DNA from: an uncultured Collinsella sp.
GTDB taxonomy: Bacteria; Actinomycetota; Coriobacteriia; Coriobacteriales; Coriobacteriaceae
Direction: 5' to 3'
DNA: 64,000 nt
NCBI GenBank assembly: GCA_958427355.1
Contig: CAUACA010000004.1
Span: 56,043 to 120,042 of the forward strand
A model generated the notes under the pieces. That model searched no databases. It saw only the letters and a program-made list of their open reading frames with translations, and was not told where the DNA came from. The translations under genes were made by a program, and so were the position numbers. Shown here one piece after another: positions 25,046-34,029 of the stretch; within the stretch, counting starts at the first letter, position 1; every line of letters begins with the position of its first letter.

Positions 25046-26713
25046 ATGCCTACTGACATCGAAATCGCACGTTCTGTCACGCCGCTGCCTATTACCGAGG
25101 TGGCCAAGAACGCCGGCGTCGACGTTAAGCACCTTATTCCGTACGGCTTCGACAAGGCTAAGGTCGACTATTCACTGCTCAACGAGCCGACTGATCACCA
25201 GGCCAAGCTCGTTCTCGTGACCGCTATCAACCCAACGCCTGCGGGCGAGGGCAAGACCACCACGACCATCGGTCTGGCCGATGGCCTGCGTCGCCGCGGC
25301 GTCAAGAGTGCCGTGGCCCTGCGCGAGCCTTCGCTCGGCCCTGTCTTTGGCGTTAAGGGCGGTGCTGCCGGTGGCGGCTGGGCTCAGGTGATCCCCATGG
25401 AGGATATCAACCTGCACTTTACCGGCGACTTCCACGCTATCGGTGCTGCCAACAACCTGCTGGCCGCCATGCTTGATAACCACATCCAGCAGGGCAATCA
25501 GCTCGGTATTGACGTTAAGCGCATCACTTGGAAGCGCGTCGTCGATATGAACGACCGTCAGCTGCGCCATGTTATCGACGGCATTGGCGGTAAGGCCCAG
25601 GGCGTGCCGCGCGAGGACGGCTTTGATATCACCGTCGCCTCCGAGGTCATGGCAATCCTGTGCCTGTCTACGAGCATCAGCGACCTCAAGGAACGCTTGG
25701 GTGAGATCGTCGTCGGCTACAGCTTTGCCGGCGAGCCCGTCCGCGCCCGCGACCTTAAGGCTCAGGGCGCTATGGCCGCTCTGCTTAAGGACGCGCTCAA
25801 GCCCAACCTGGTGCAAACGCTCGAGGGCACGCCCGCGTTTGTCCACGGCGGTCCCTTCGCCAACATTGCTCACGGCTGCAACTCTATCATGGCCACGCGT
25901 ATGGCGATGCGCTTTGGCGATGTTGCCATTACCGAGGCCGGCTTCGGTGCCGATCTGGGTGCCGAGAAGTTCCTCGACATCAAGTGCCGCATGACGGGCG
26001 TTCGCCCCAGCGCCGTCGTGGTCGTCGCGACCGCTCGTGCGCTTAAGTACAACGGTGGCGTCGCCAAGGCCGACCTCAACGAGGAGAACCTCGAGGCACT
26101 CAAGGCTGGCATGCCCAACTTGCTGCGTCATGTCGACAACATCCAGAACGTTTATGGTCTGCCCTGCGTGGTCGCCATCAACCGCTTCCCGACGGACACC
26201 GAGGCTGAGCTTGCACTCATCGAGTCCGAGTGCCAGAAGCTCGGCGTCAACGTTAAGCTTTCCGAGGTCTGGGCCAAGGGCGGCGAGGGCGCGCTCGAGC
26301 TGGCCGATGAGGTCATGCGTCTGATTGAGCAGCCGAGCGAGCTCAAGTTTGCCTATGAGGACGGCGCTGATGTCGCTGATGCCCTCGAGGCCGTTGCCAC
26401 CAAGGTCTACCGCGCCGACGGCGTTGACTTTACGCCGGCCGCCAAGCGCCAGCTCGCCGAGCTGCGCGAGAACGGCTTTGGCAACCTGCCGGTGTGCGTC
26501 GCCAAGACGCAGTACAGCTTTAGCGACAACGCCAAGGCCCTGGGCGCTCCCGAGAACTTCCGCATCACCGTGCGTGAGCTCAAGGTTTCCGCCGGTGCCC
26601 ACTTTGTGGTCGCGCTGACCGGCAGCGTTCTGACCATGCCGGGTCTGCCCAAGGTGCCCGCGGCCGAGAACATCGACGTCGACAACGACGGCAACATCAC
26701 CGGCCTGTTCTAA
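25046..26713 (+). CDS. fhs: Formate--tetrahydrofolate ligase
   Basis: A 555-residue cytosolic enzyme that joins formate to THF with ATP, giving 10-formyl-THF, the entry step of folate C1 metabolism and of the acetogenic methyl branch. The P-loop TPAGEGKTTT is at 64-73, and blocks FTGDFHAI, SIMATRMA and ITEAGFGADLGAEKF are characteristic. Length matches the family (about 556). GAAAGGA lies 6 bases before ATG 25046. The next folate steps, cyclohydrolase and dehydrogenase, are at 35.1-36.6 kb. A terminator follows at 26739. Confidence 0.97.
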   Translation: MPTDIEIARSVTPLPITEVAKNAGVDVKHLIPYGFDKAKVDYSLLNEPTDHQAKLVLVTAINPTPAGEGKTTTTIGLADGLRRRGVKSAVALREPSLGPVFGVKGGAAGGGWAQVIPMEDINLHFTGDFHAIGAANNLLAAMLDNHIQQGNQLGIDVKRITWKRVVDMNDRQLRHVIDGIGGKAQGVPREDGFDITVASEVMAILCLSTSISDLKERLGEIVVGYSFAGEPVRARDLKAQGAMAALLKDALKPNLVQTLEGTPAFVHGGPFANIAHGCNSIMATRMAMRFGDVAITEAGFGADLGAEKFLDIKCRMTGVRPSAVVVVATARALKYNGGVAKADLNEENLEALKAGMPNLLRHVDNIQNVYGLPCVVAINRFPTDTEAELALIESECQKLGVNVKLSEVWAKGGEGALELADEVMRLIEQPSELKFAYEDGADVADALEAVATKVYRADGVDFTPAAKRQLAELRENGFGNLPVCVAKTQYSFSDNAKALGAPENFRITVRELKVSAGAHFVVALTGSVLTMPGLPKVPAAENIDVDNDGNITGLF

Positions 26714-26738
26714 GTCTGCTGTCCATAGCTGCTTGTCC

Positions 26739-26774
26739 GCCCCGCCGTGCCCACAAGGCCCGGCGGGGCTTTTT
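26739..26774 (+). terminator. Intrinsic terminator after fhs
   Basis: A 13-bp GC-rich stem with one mismatch (26739-26751 with 26757-26769) followed by five T. Confidence 0.85.
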
Positions 26775-26892
26775 GATCCTTAGGCCCGCGCATGTCTTGT
26801 AGATACCGACGGACTCTGCCCATCATAGGCTTTTGCGCGGGTAGAATGCATGGATAACTTGAGGCTCACGCGCGACGGAAAGGAATCGTTGC

Positions 26893-27882
26893 ATGGATCA
26901 GGACAAGACAACCGTGATGGGCGGCTACGGTTCCGCGCAGGCTGGCGATAGCGCCGATGCGACCCGCGTTGTTCCCAACCCCGGTTATGCCGACCCCGCC
27001 GCGACGCAGCCTTCTGCCGAGCCCACCCGGGTTATGGGCTATGGCGACACGGCGCAGGATTCTTACGCTGCATCTTCGCAAGGCCCCTATGGCAACGCAG
27101 CTCCGGATCCGTTTGATTACACGCCGCAGGATTCTTATGCTGCCTCGACGCCGAATCCCTATGACAACCTGCCGCAGAATCCCATTCCGCAGCCTCAGCA
27201 GACGACGTATATGCCTCGCACGGCGCAGCCTCGCTACGAGTCGCGCGAGCCGTATCGCGAGTACCCCAAGTCGATTCCGCAATATAGCGAAGACGAGGAG
27301 AAGAGGCCGTCGCGTTCGTCGAGCGTGATCAAGAAGATCCTCATCGTGCTGGCGATTTTCTTTGCGCTGTCGGTTGTGTTTGCCATCGTGTCGGGCATGC
27401 TCAACAAGCGAGGGAGTTCAACGGCCGATACCGCTGCCGAGCAAACCGAGTCCGCCTCGTCTAGTACCGTCGATCTGAGCGATATCCCGGGGCAGTACTG
27501 GTCCAACGCCAAGAAGCTCCTCAAGTCGCGCGGCGCCGATCTTTCGAATGCCGTGGTCCTGACCGATGATGGCTCAACGCCCGTCGTCGATGCCAACTGG
27601 GTCGTTACTTCTGCCTACTACAACGACAACGGCAACCTCGAAATTCAACTCACGCACAAGAACAGCTCGGGCAACTCGTCCGTCGGCCAAAGCGGTGCCG
27701 ACAGCTCGAGCTCCAATACGCTGGAGGACTTGAGCAACAAGGCACAGGAGTTGGGAGACAAGGCGCAAGAGCTGGGCGACACGGCACAAAACCTGGGCGA
27801 TACCGCGCAGAACTTGGGCGACATGGCGACGGATGCCTGGAACGCCCTGCAAAACGGCATCTCGGGCGCGCAGGGAAACTAG
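26893..27882 (+). CDS. One-pass membrane protein with TxV motifs and a PASTA-like outer domain
   Basis: A 329-residue protein not assignable to a named family. Residues 1-145 are cytosolic, rich in Pro, Gln, Tyr and Asp, and hold three Thr motifs (KTTVMGG, ATRVVP, PTRVMGY) that resemble Ser/Thr-kinase or FHA-target sites. A transmembrane helix spans about 148-170. Outside, IPGQYWSNAKKLL to LEIQLTHK (about 197-255) has the length and spacing of a single PASTA-like unit. The C-terminal part (about 284-312) is a 7-residue repeat of the type AQELGDK/AQNLGDT, probably helical. GGAAAGGA precedes ATG 26893. Envelope signalling is a guess from the layout. Confidence 0.7.
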   Translation: MDQDKTTVMGGYGSAQAGDSADATRVVPNPGYADPAATQPSAEPTRVMGYGDTAQDSYAASSQGPYGNAAPDPFDYTPQDSYAASTPNPYDNLPQNPIPQPQQTTYMPRTAQPRYESREPYREYPKSIPQYSEDEEKRPSRSSSVIKKILIVLAIFFALSVVFAIVSGMLNKRGSSTADTAAEQTESASSSTVDLSDIPGQYWSNAKKLLKSRGADLSNAVVLTDDGSTPVVDANWVVTSAYYNDNGNLEIQLTHKNSSGNSSVGQSGADSSSSNTLEDLSNKAQELGDKAQELGDTAQNLGDTAQNLGDMATDAWNALQNGISGAQGN

Positions 27883-27900
27883 CGGACGAGCGGAGCGGGG

Positions 27901-29082
27901 CTACAGCTGCTCGGCCGGACGCTCGGGCGAACTAAAGCCCGAGTCAAACGTAACGACGCACGAGGCATCGGGCCGGCGCTCGTGCACGATGCGCGTGACG
28001 AGCTCCAGCAGCTCCTCGTCGGATATGTCAAAGCCGTCGGGGCGTACCAAGTCAAACGAAACGAAGCCGTCGTGCTCGTGCAGGTCGTGGATGGAGAGCG
28101 CGGGATCGATCTGCATGACGCCGCGTTTGACCCAGCCGCGCAGGTCGTCGCCGGTTATGGCGATGGGGTCGCAGTGCAGCGTGATGTCGATGCCCATCTG
28201 GCGCTTGATGTCGTGCTCGATGGTGTCCAGAATCTCGTGGTGCTCAAATGCATCGCCCTCGCCGGGCATTTCCACGTGTGCGCTGGCGAACTGGCGACCG
28301 GGGCCGTAGTCGTGCACCATCAGGTCGTGTGTGCCCAGGACTTGCGGATAGGCCATAATCCTGTCGCGGATTTCCTGGACGAGCTTTGGGTCGGGCGCTT
28401 GTCCCAGCAGCGGGCTGATGGCGTCGCGCACCAGGCCCATGCCGCTGATGCAGATGAAGATGCCCACACCCAGGCCTGCCCAGCCATCGAGATCAAAGCC
28501 GGTCGTCTGCGAAATAAGCGCCGCCACCAAGACCGAGCCCGAGGTGATGACGTCGTTTTTGGAGTCCTGCGCCGTGGCGATGAGCGTCTCCGAGTCGATG
28601 CGATCGCCCAGCGTGCGGTTGAACGCTGCCATCCAGAGCTTAACGAACATGGACAAGACGAGGGCGGCTAAGGAGAGCGCCGAATATGCAGTGGGGGAAG
28701 GCTTGATGATTTTAGTGACCGACTCGAGGATCAGGTTGATGCCGACGGCGCAAACCAGGACGGCGACAAACAGACCGGCCAGATACTCGTAGCGGCCGTG
28801 GCCGTAAGGGTGGCCCTCATCTGCCGGGCGGCTGGCAAGGCGGAACCCGAGCAGGCTCACGATGTTGCTCGAGGCATCGGAGAGGTTGTTGAAAGCGTCG
28901 GCGACGAGGGAGACGGAACCGGCGAGCAGGCCCGCGATGCCCTTGGTCAGGCACAGGGTGATGTTGAGGCCAATGCAGATGAGGCTTGCGGCAAAGCCCG
29001 CGTTGGTGCGGCAAGATGCATCGACCGGCTCGCCCTCGCTGCCGGGAACAAGCGTATGTACCAGCCGATTTACAAATAGCAT
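27901..29082 (-). CDS. Cation diffusion facilitator exporter, manganese-type site
   Basis: A 393-residue inner-membrane metal/proton antiporter. An N-terminal six-helix region (about 28-235) is followed by a cytosolic domain with His- and Asp-rich segments (HVEMPGEGDAFEHHE). The transport site is N65xxxD69 in FNNLSD and D173xxxD177 in QDSKND, the N/D-D/D pattern I associate with Mn-exporting MntE-like CDFs rather than the zinc pattern with His. The C-terminus continues about 80 residues beyond the usual domain. ATG 29082 has GAGGA 9 bases upstream on the minus strand; upstream in-frame starts lack a site. It is convergent with the membrane gene ending at 27882. Confidence 0.85.
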   Translation of the reverse strand: MLFVNRLVHTLVPGSEGEPVDASCRTNAGFAASLICIGLNITLCLTKGIAGLLAGSVSLVADAFNNLSDASSNIVSLLGFRLASRPADEGHPYGHGRYEYLAGLFVAVLVCAVGINLILESVTKIIKPSPTAYSALSLAALVLSMFVKLWMAAFNRTLGDRIDSETLIATAQDSKNDVITSGSVLVAALISQTTGFDLDGWAGLGVGIFICISGMGLVRDAISPLLGQAPDPKLVQEIRDRIMAYPQVLGTHDLMVHDYGPGRQFASAHVEMPGEGDAFEHHEILDTIEHDIKRQMGIDITLHCDPIAITGDDLRGWVKRGVMQIDPALSIHDLHEHDGFVSFDLVRPDGFDISDEELLELVTRIVHERRPDASCVVTFDSGFSSPERPAEQL

Positions 29083-29300
29083 AGCGGTCGTCCTCACAAT
29101 CATGTTTAAGGGGATAGTGTAGCTCGCGCGGGGGCGCCGTGCACCGATGCTCAGAAAATGCAGCAATAGTCTGCCGGTGCTAACGAGCGAGCCTTCTCGT
29201 CTGCCTGGGTGGTCCATTTTGGGCCACATGGGTATGGGCATGTGCCTGCTTGCTCGACATACTTAATGTCGACAGCCCCTGTGCAAAGGAGGACGTTTCC

Positions 29301-30638
29301 ATGGACGAGATGTTTGCCATTAAATGTCAAAACTGCGGTGGCCCTATGTACTCGCACCAGGCTAAGCGCAGCTTTGAGTGCGCCTATTGCGGCACGGTCA
29401 TCCCGTGGCAGGCCGATGCCGGGGAGCCCAAGAGCGCCCTTGGCATTCGCCATGCGCCGCTGACGGTTGTCGACGGCCTGCTCAAGCTCACGCACGTGTC
29501 GCAACTCGAGCGCCCGGAGGACCCGGACTGGTATTTCTTCAATGCGCACTGGCGCAATCAGTCGGTTCTGGAACATCTGCTGTGGGAGGATCGCGGCACG
29601 GCGCAGGAGTTCCAAGAGGTCACGCATGTGAGCATTCCTTGCCCCTTCTGCGGAGCGTCCTTTGAGGGCGAGTCAACGCAGCGTGTGTTTGAGTGCCCGT
29701 CCTGCGGCAACAAGATCGGCATTGCCGACCTGCTCAAGCCCGGTACGTTTAGCAAGCGTCTGACCATGGGCGTGGGTGCGGAGTATGTGCCGGAGCAGGG
29801 CATTCCCTGCGAAATCTCGCCGCAGCAGGCACGTGCCAACGCGCTGCAGCTGGTGCGCCAGTATGCGGAGGCCTTTGCCGGGCACGACGTGGAAGACGCG
29901 ATCCAAAACGACATGATGCTCTTCTACTTCCCCATGGCGCTGGCGGACCTGCGCATGATGGCGAGCTTCCCGGGCAAGGGCCTGAGCAAGGAGACCTTGG
30001 TGTACTACGAGGTGCTCGACTGGGCATATCCCAGGGCAAACTACCTGGATGTTCGCCTTATGGGAATTTTGGAGCCGTGGGACTTTGCCAAGGTTGGGCC
30101 GTTCGATCCCGCCATGCAGGAAGGCGACTTCCGCGTTGTCTCCGTCGATGCGTCTACCAAGGACCAGGTGGTCATTGATAAGCTGGCGCTCGACATTGCC
30201 GGCAACGATGCCGAGGCGGTGCTGGGGCTCAATAAAAAGAGCATCCGCACCTGGGCGCGCAAGGCCCGCAAGCATAAGGACGGTCTGGTGATGGTGCCGG
30301 TCTACTTTGTCGATCGTCCGGCGACGGACAGCCGCGATGGCGAGCAGGTGCGCATTGCTGTAAATGGCCAGACGGGCCGCGCGGCCGCGGTGGTGTTTAG
30401 CGACAAGCGCGAGACGCATATCGTGGCGCCGCTCAACCCGAGCCTGCGTCTGTCCGGCGAAAGTACTGTGCATGCCACGCCCATCGAGGTCAAATACGTT
30501 AAATCTCCGTTCCTGTACCAGATCGTGCGCCGTGGAGGCGGCGAGCAACCGCGCCAGGTTGCAGCCGCCGTCGAGGGTTCCTGCCGAGAGGAGAAGCCCA
30601 AGCGCCGCGGCCTGCTGGGTGCGCTATTTGGGAAGTAG
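29301..30638 (+). CDS. Double zinc-ribbon protein of unknown function
   Basis: A 445-residue cytosolic protein. The first zinc ribbon has CQNCGG (C9, C12) and CAYCG (C27, C30). A second has CPFCGAS (about 114-117) and CPSCGNK (about 132-135). The rest has no recognisable catalytic motif; the C-terminal tail is basic (KPKRRGLLGALFGK). No membrane segment is visible. AAAGGAGG lies 9 bases before ATG 29301, so the in-frame ATG at 29250 is not needed. A near-perfect terminator follows. I do not recognise the family beyond the zinc ribbons. Confidence 0.8.
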   Translation: MDEMFAIKCQNCGGPMYSHQAKRSFECAYCGTVIPWQADAGEPKSALGIRHAPLTVVDGLLKLTHVSQLERPEDPDWYFFNAHWRNQSVLEHLLWEDRGTAQEFQEVTHVSIPCPFCGASFEGESTQRVFECPSCGNKIGIADLLKPGTFSKRLTMGVGAEYVPEQGIPCEISPQQARANALQLVRQYAEAFAGHDVEDAIQNDMMLFYFPMALADLRMMASFPGKGLSKETLVYYEVLDWAYPRANYLDVRLMGILEPWDFAKVGPFDPAMQEGDFRVVSVDASTKDQVVIDKLALDIAGNDAEAVLGLNKKSIRTWARKARKHKDGLVMVPVYFVDRPATDSRDGEQVRIAVNGQTGRAAAVVFSDKRETHIVAPLNPSLRLSGESTVHATPIEVKYVKSPFLYQIVRRGGGEQPRQVAAAVEGSCREEKPKRRGLLGALFGK

Positions 30639-30680
30639 GGAAGCGCAGCCGGTTGGCGCTGCGATGCGATAGTTAGAGGA

Positions 30681-30718
30681 ACGGGGCAGTCCGCAGAAGT
30701 GCGGACTGCCCCGTTTTT
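30681..30718 (+). terminator. Strong intrinsic terminator
   Basis: A perfect 15-bp stem (30681-30695 with 30700-30714), GAAG tetraloop, then a T run. It ends the zinc-ribbon gene. Confidence 0.92.
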
Positions 30719-30866
30719 GTGTTGCGGGGAAGTACTGGGCACTTCATTAAAGGTCTTCGCACGGACTCGAATTTCAATGTCGTCTAGCGCCTTCGTGCAG
30801 GATTCCCGAAGTGACTAAAATGTGGCCATAGAGACAGTTTTAACGAACCCCACGGGAGTGACGTGT

Positions 30867-31136
30867 ATGGACAACAACACGCTGCTATTCCAGGACAAAG
30901 GTTCGGGTAGGTATAAAGACGTCAAGATCTACCCTAACCGCATTGAGGTACTCAAGAAGGGCACTTTTGGCGGCAAGCACACCGAGATTGTTTATCTTAA
31001 GGACATTACGGGCGTCAATAGAATCAAAGGCCGCGATGTTTTTCTGCGCAATCGTCTGTTGATCGCTTGCGTCTTTAGCCTGAACAGCCGTGCGAAGGCC
31101 CAGGAGTTTGTTAACGCGCTGAACATGGTGATGTAG
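30867..31136 (+). CDS. Small PH-like domain protein
   Basis: An 89-residue protein (MDNNTLLFQDKGSGRYKDV onward). Alternating beta strands with a C-terminal helix (SRAKAQEFVNALNMV) match the bacterial pleckstrin-homology-like fold. The strand pattern KDVKIYPNRIEVLKKG is typical. The function is unknown. GGGAG lies about 10 bases before ATG 30867. It is followed by a bidirectional terminator. Confidence 0.65.
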   Translation: MDNNTLLFQDKGSGRYKDVKIYPNRIEVLKKGTFGGKHTEIVYLKDITGVNRIKGRDVFLRNRLLIACVFSLNSRAKAQEFVNALNMVM

Positions 31137-31164
31137 CCGATAGCGGCGTTCGGGCCAAGGTAAA

Positions 31165-31201
31165 AATCGGGGGCACAGAACGGTGTTCTGCGCCCCCGAT
31201 T
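31165..31201. terminator. Bidirectional terminator between convergent genes
   Basis: A 17-bp stem with one mismatch (31165-31181 with 31185-31201), loop GGT, with A/T-rich flank TAAAAA on the left that reads as a T run on the minus strand. Confidence 0.75.
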
Positions 31202-31230
31202 GAGTCGATGTGTCTAAAAGGCCGGCTTGC

Positions 31231-31926
31231 CTATTCGACAACGTCCTCGTTGTTTTCACCGTCACTGGCAAGCATCGCCGCGCCGGCGACCGTTGTCGCC
31301 ACGGCGGCGGCAGCGAGCCCGGCGGCAACGCCAGAGCTGTCGCCCGTGTCGGCGAGCTTTCCGCCCGAGCCCTTGCCCTTGTTGCCCTTACCGTTCTTAT
31401 CAGCGCTGCCTGCGTTGGAACCCGTGCCGCTGCCGGTGCCGGCAGCACTGTCCGAGGCCGCTACGGTAAAGCTTGCGGCTCCGTCGCTGGCGAGCGTGTA
31501 GTTCTGCGCCGCGTTGCCCAAGAGACCGTTCACGCGCACCCAGTACGTTCCTGCGGCAAATGTTTCGCCCTCGGCCATTGCTGTGCCCGGAGCGCCGTTC
31601 GCGTCGTGCACAAACTCGAGCTGGGCCGTGCAGGCATCGGTTTCGAGCTTGCCCTCGAGTGATGCCGCAATCTTGGCGCGCACGTCTTCGCCGGCCTTAA
31701 GGCCTTCGAGTCCCTCAAAATGGGGCGTCAGCGCGCGTGGATCGATATCGATGGGCACAGAGCCCTGCAGCCCCGTAACGGTCTCGTTGCCCAGGGCGTC
31801 GACATCCACGTATTCAATGGCAAACGCATGGCCCGAAGCTGTCGCGTTGAGCGCGTTGTTGCTGTCGGCAAGGCGGAAATGACCCTCGCCAACGGTCTTG
31901 CCATCCTGGAATGAGGCATCGCTTAG
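31231..31926 (-). pseudogene. Separated C-terminal wall-anchor part of the PI-PLC gene (after in-frame TAG)
   Basis: This frame continues directly, with no shift, from the TAG stop of the PI-PLC gene (stop codon 31927-31929). The 231 codons start LSDASFQDGKTVGEGHF and run open to a normal stop. They encode a beta-rich domain, a Gly/Ser/Lys linker (about the last 90-60 residues) and a C-terminal sorting signal: LADTGD, then an Ala/Val-rich hydrophobic helix and an acidic end. LADTG is a variant LPxTG sortase motif. The part has no start or ribosome site of its own at the junction; GTG 31809 is the first plausible internal start and lacks a site and a signal peptide. It is therefore either dead sequence left by a nonsense mutation or a readthrough extension. 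Confidence 0.75.
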
Positions 31927-33720
31927 CTAGTCGCCGTACGTCATGCGCATGCGGGTCGGGAGATAGTACGGGAGATAGTACGAAGCCGTCTGCTTGTGCT
32001 CCGTATCGTAATTGCGCTGGTAGATGCTCCGGGCCAGCGCCGCATCAACAAAGTCGGATGCGATGATGCCAATGTGCTTGAGGTAATCTGACTTTGTATC
32101 CTCGATGCCGCTGGGATTGATGTACGGGCTCTTATACAGATGCTCGTTGACTACTCGTGCCGAGGTAAAAGGATTGCCTCCGTGCGACAAGCCCGTGCAG
32201 CTGGTGTAGTTGATAGACCAGCAACGCTCCAGGTCTTTCTCCTTGGCCCCGTTATCGTCCTCGACATCTACCTCGTTGCGCGTGCGCCCGGTCGTTTCCT
32301 TCAGCGCATTATCGACCCAGCTGAGCTTGTCGGTTCCCGTGAGTTTGTACTTGTCCTGGGCGTATACCTTGGTGCAATAGGGCTCTTTGTCGCCTGTTTC
32401 CCCCGCGGCTTCAAAGCCCCGCGCGTCTTGGACGAGACACATAGTGGCGCTGTCGGAGTGAACCTTGATCTTGTCATCCCATTCGGTAAGGTCGAGGCCC
32501 CACGTGTGGCCGCTTACACTGTTGCCGGCGAGCCTAAATCGACGCAGCAGAACGATCTTTCCGCGCACCTCGCCCAGTGTGGGAACGCGGCTCGACGTAT
32601 AGAACAGTTTGGGGTTGTCGTCCAAAACCTTGGCGAAAGCCGTCGTAACACTTTCGTCGGTAGCCTCGTCGTTGCCTCGTGATACAAGCATGATGAGCGC
32701 TTCTGTCGGGTTTTCGTTCAAAAACGTTTTGAAGTAGCCTATGACATCGGAAAGATGCAAAAAGTACGCGTCTTTTTTGAGCAGGTAGTACATCCCATGG
32801 TCGATGCCAGGGTTGTCGCCCTTTCCGAGACGGATATCAAAATAGCGAATGCCTTCGAGCAGCTGCGTGGGAATGTAATCCTGCTGGCATTTTACTTGCG
32901 AGGATTGGGGCTCAGTGTCGTTGTCCACGCTGCAGGTGCCCGAATCGTGCGTACCCGGGATGCTCAGCTCGTCGAGGAACTTGTTGTCGTCGACGTATTT
33001 CATCCAACATGGCCCATCGACGTAGCTGCTGTACGTGATCCAGTCGAGGCTGCTAACCGTGGCATCGTTCTTTTTCATGTCGTAACCGATAAGTTCGAGC
33101 TCCCACGGAATGCTCTTACTCTTATGGCAGATCTTATTGTTGTCCTGGTCTTCGCCGTTCGATTCTATTGCCAGGTACTTAATGTCTTTTTTCTCGGTTT
33201 CTTTCTCGACCGTGCGGTCTCGGATGATATAGGTTCCGTTTGATTGACGCTCGAACGCAAAAGCGCGGCTGGGCTTGTTGTCATACTCGCCGCCCCATAC
33301 GTGGATGACCTTTCCATCTTTGTCAGAGTCGTCGTCGACCGACCAAATGCTGTAGCCCGTCTTTTTATGCTCTTCGAAATTGAGCAAGGTGCGGATAGCA
33401 TACCAGTTTGTATCGTCATTCTTGGTCGTTACGTTCTCAAGGATGAGCTTGCTGGACGTGCCGTCATTAAACAGATGGCAGACGTTGCCGATGACGTTGC
33501 CGTCTTCGTTAACGCTTGCGGTACGAAAATAGCCCGCGGGGCGAAGGCGAATGACGAAATTGTCGAGGCTGACTGCTGGCCCGGCCGTGCTGTCCGCAAA
33601 GGCTGCCCGCGGGCTAATGCCCAGCATGGCGGTTTCGGGCAGGCTTGCAAGTGGCGACAACGCCGCGAGTCCAAGGCCCAACGTAAATGCTCGGCGGCTG
33701 ATGGCGCGGTGTTCGGTCAT
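31927..33720 (-). CDS. Secreted PI-specific phospholipase C domain protein, split from its wall anchor
   Basis: A 597-residue exported protein. A twin-arginine-type signal (ISRRAFTLGL, 7-16; likely cleavage after AAFA about 42) leads to a beta-rich N-terminal region (about 50-210) that could be a ricin-like lectin fold. The PI-PLC X-box barrel begins at SIPGTHDSGT (H258, D259), with GIRYFDIRL (R292) and DHGM (H308); both catalytic-type histidines are present. It would cleave phosphatidylinositol or related lipids. It ends in TAG at 31927, but the same frame continues for 231 codons to a sortase-type anchor. A 12-base tandem duplication sits just before the stop. GGAG lies 6 bases before the ATG. 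Confidence 0.85.
   Translation of the reverse strand: MTEHRAISRRAFTLGLGLAALSPLASLPETAMLGISPRAAFADSTAGPAVSLDNFVIRLRPAGYFRTASVNEDGNVIGNVCHLFNDGTSSKLILENVTTKNDDTNWYAIRTLLNFEEHKKTGYSIWSVDDDSDKDGKVIHVWGGEYDNKPSRAFAFERQSNGTYIIRDRTVEKETEKKDIKYLAIESNGEDQDNNKICHKSKSIPWELELIGYDMKKNDATVSSLDWITYSSYVDGPCWMKYVDDNKFLDELSIPGTHDSGTCSVDNDTEPQSSQVKCQQDYIPTQLLEGIRYFDIRLGKGDNPGIDHGMYYLLKKDAYFLHLSDVIGYFKTFLNENPTEALIMLVSRGNDEATDESVTTAFAKVLDDNPKLFYTSSRVPTLGEVRGKIVLLRRFRLAGNSVSGHTWGLDLTEWDDKIKVHSDSATMCLVQDARGFEAAGETGDKEPYCTKVYAQDKYKLTGTDKLSWVDNALKETTGRTRNEVDVEDDNGAKEKDLERCWSINYTSCTGLSHGGNPFTSARVVNEHLYKSPYINPSGIEDTKSDYLKHIGIIASDFVDAALARSIYQRNYDTEHKQTASYYLPYYLPTRMRMTYGD
31958..31981. repeat. 12-base tandem duplication in the PI-PLC 3' end
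   Basis: GGGAGATAGTAC occurs twice head to tail (31958-31969 and 31970-31981), giving the peptide repeat YYLPYYLP about 10 residues before the TAG. It is in frame, so it is not itself the cause of the stop. Confidence 0.9.
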
Positions 33721-34029
33721 AACTTCTCCATTCGTAGAGTGCGGTTATGCGATAGTTTTGGTCACTATACTGCTCAGATGTTTAAAGATGCTGGTTTAAT
33801 TGTCTGCGCGGCGCAATAAATCGGCGGGCGGACGTGTTGGGGTGCTTGTCGTTTTCGTACTGTTGCTACATTTGGAGCGGTTCCGGCGTCCGGCATCCTC
33901 GCGTTCGTTGGCTACCGGCATAAATAAGAAAGGGAGGGTCGGTTTACCGGCCCTCCCTGGGTACGAAGCTCTGGGGTACCGTCGCTTGTTTGCACTGCGC
34001 CCGTGTTTCCCGCTGCACTCGCCAGTCGC
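33721..34029. other. Intergenic region before the PI-PLC gene
   Basis: No gene is seen. The region must hold the PI-PLC promoter (right after 33720 on the minus strand) and contains the lipoprotein terminator at 33921-33958. The AT-rich part near 33750-33800 is the likely promoter, but no clear -35/-10 pair was recognised. Confidence 0.5.
33921..33958 (-). terminator. Terminator after the lipoprotein gene
   Basis: On the minus strand, a 12-13-bp stem based on AGGGAGGG/CCCTCCCT (33951-33958 with 33931-33938 plus inner pairs) is followed by TTTCTTATTT. Confidence 0.85.
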
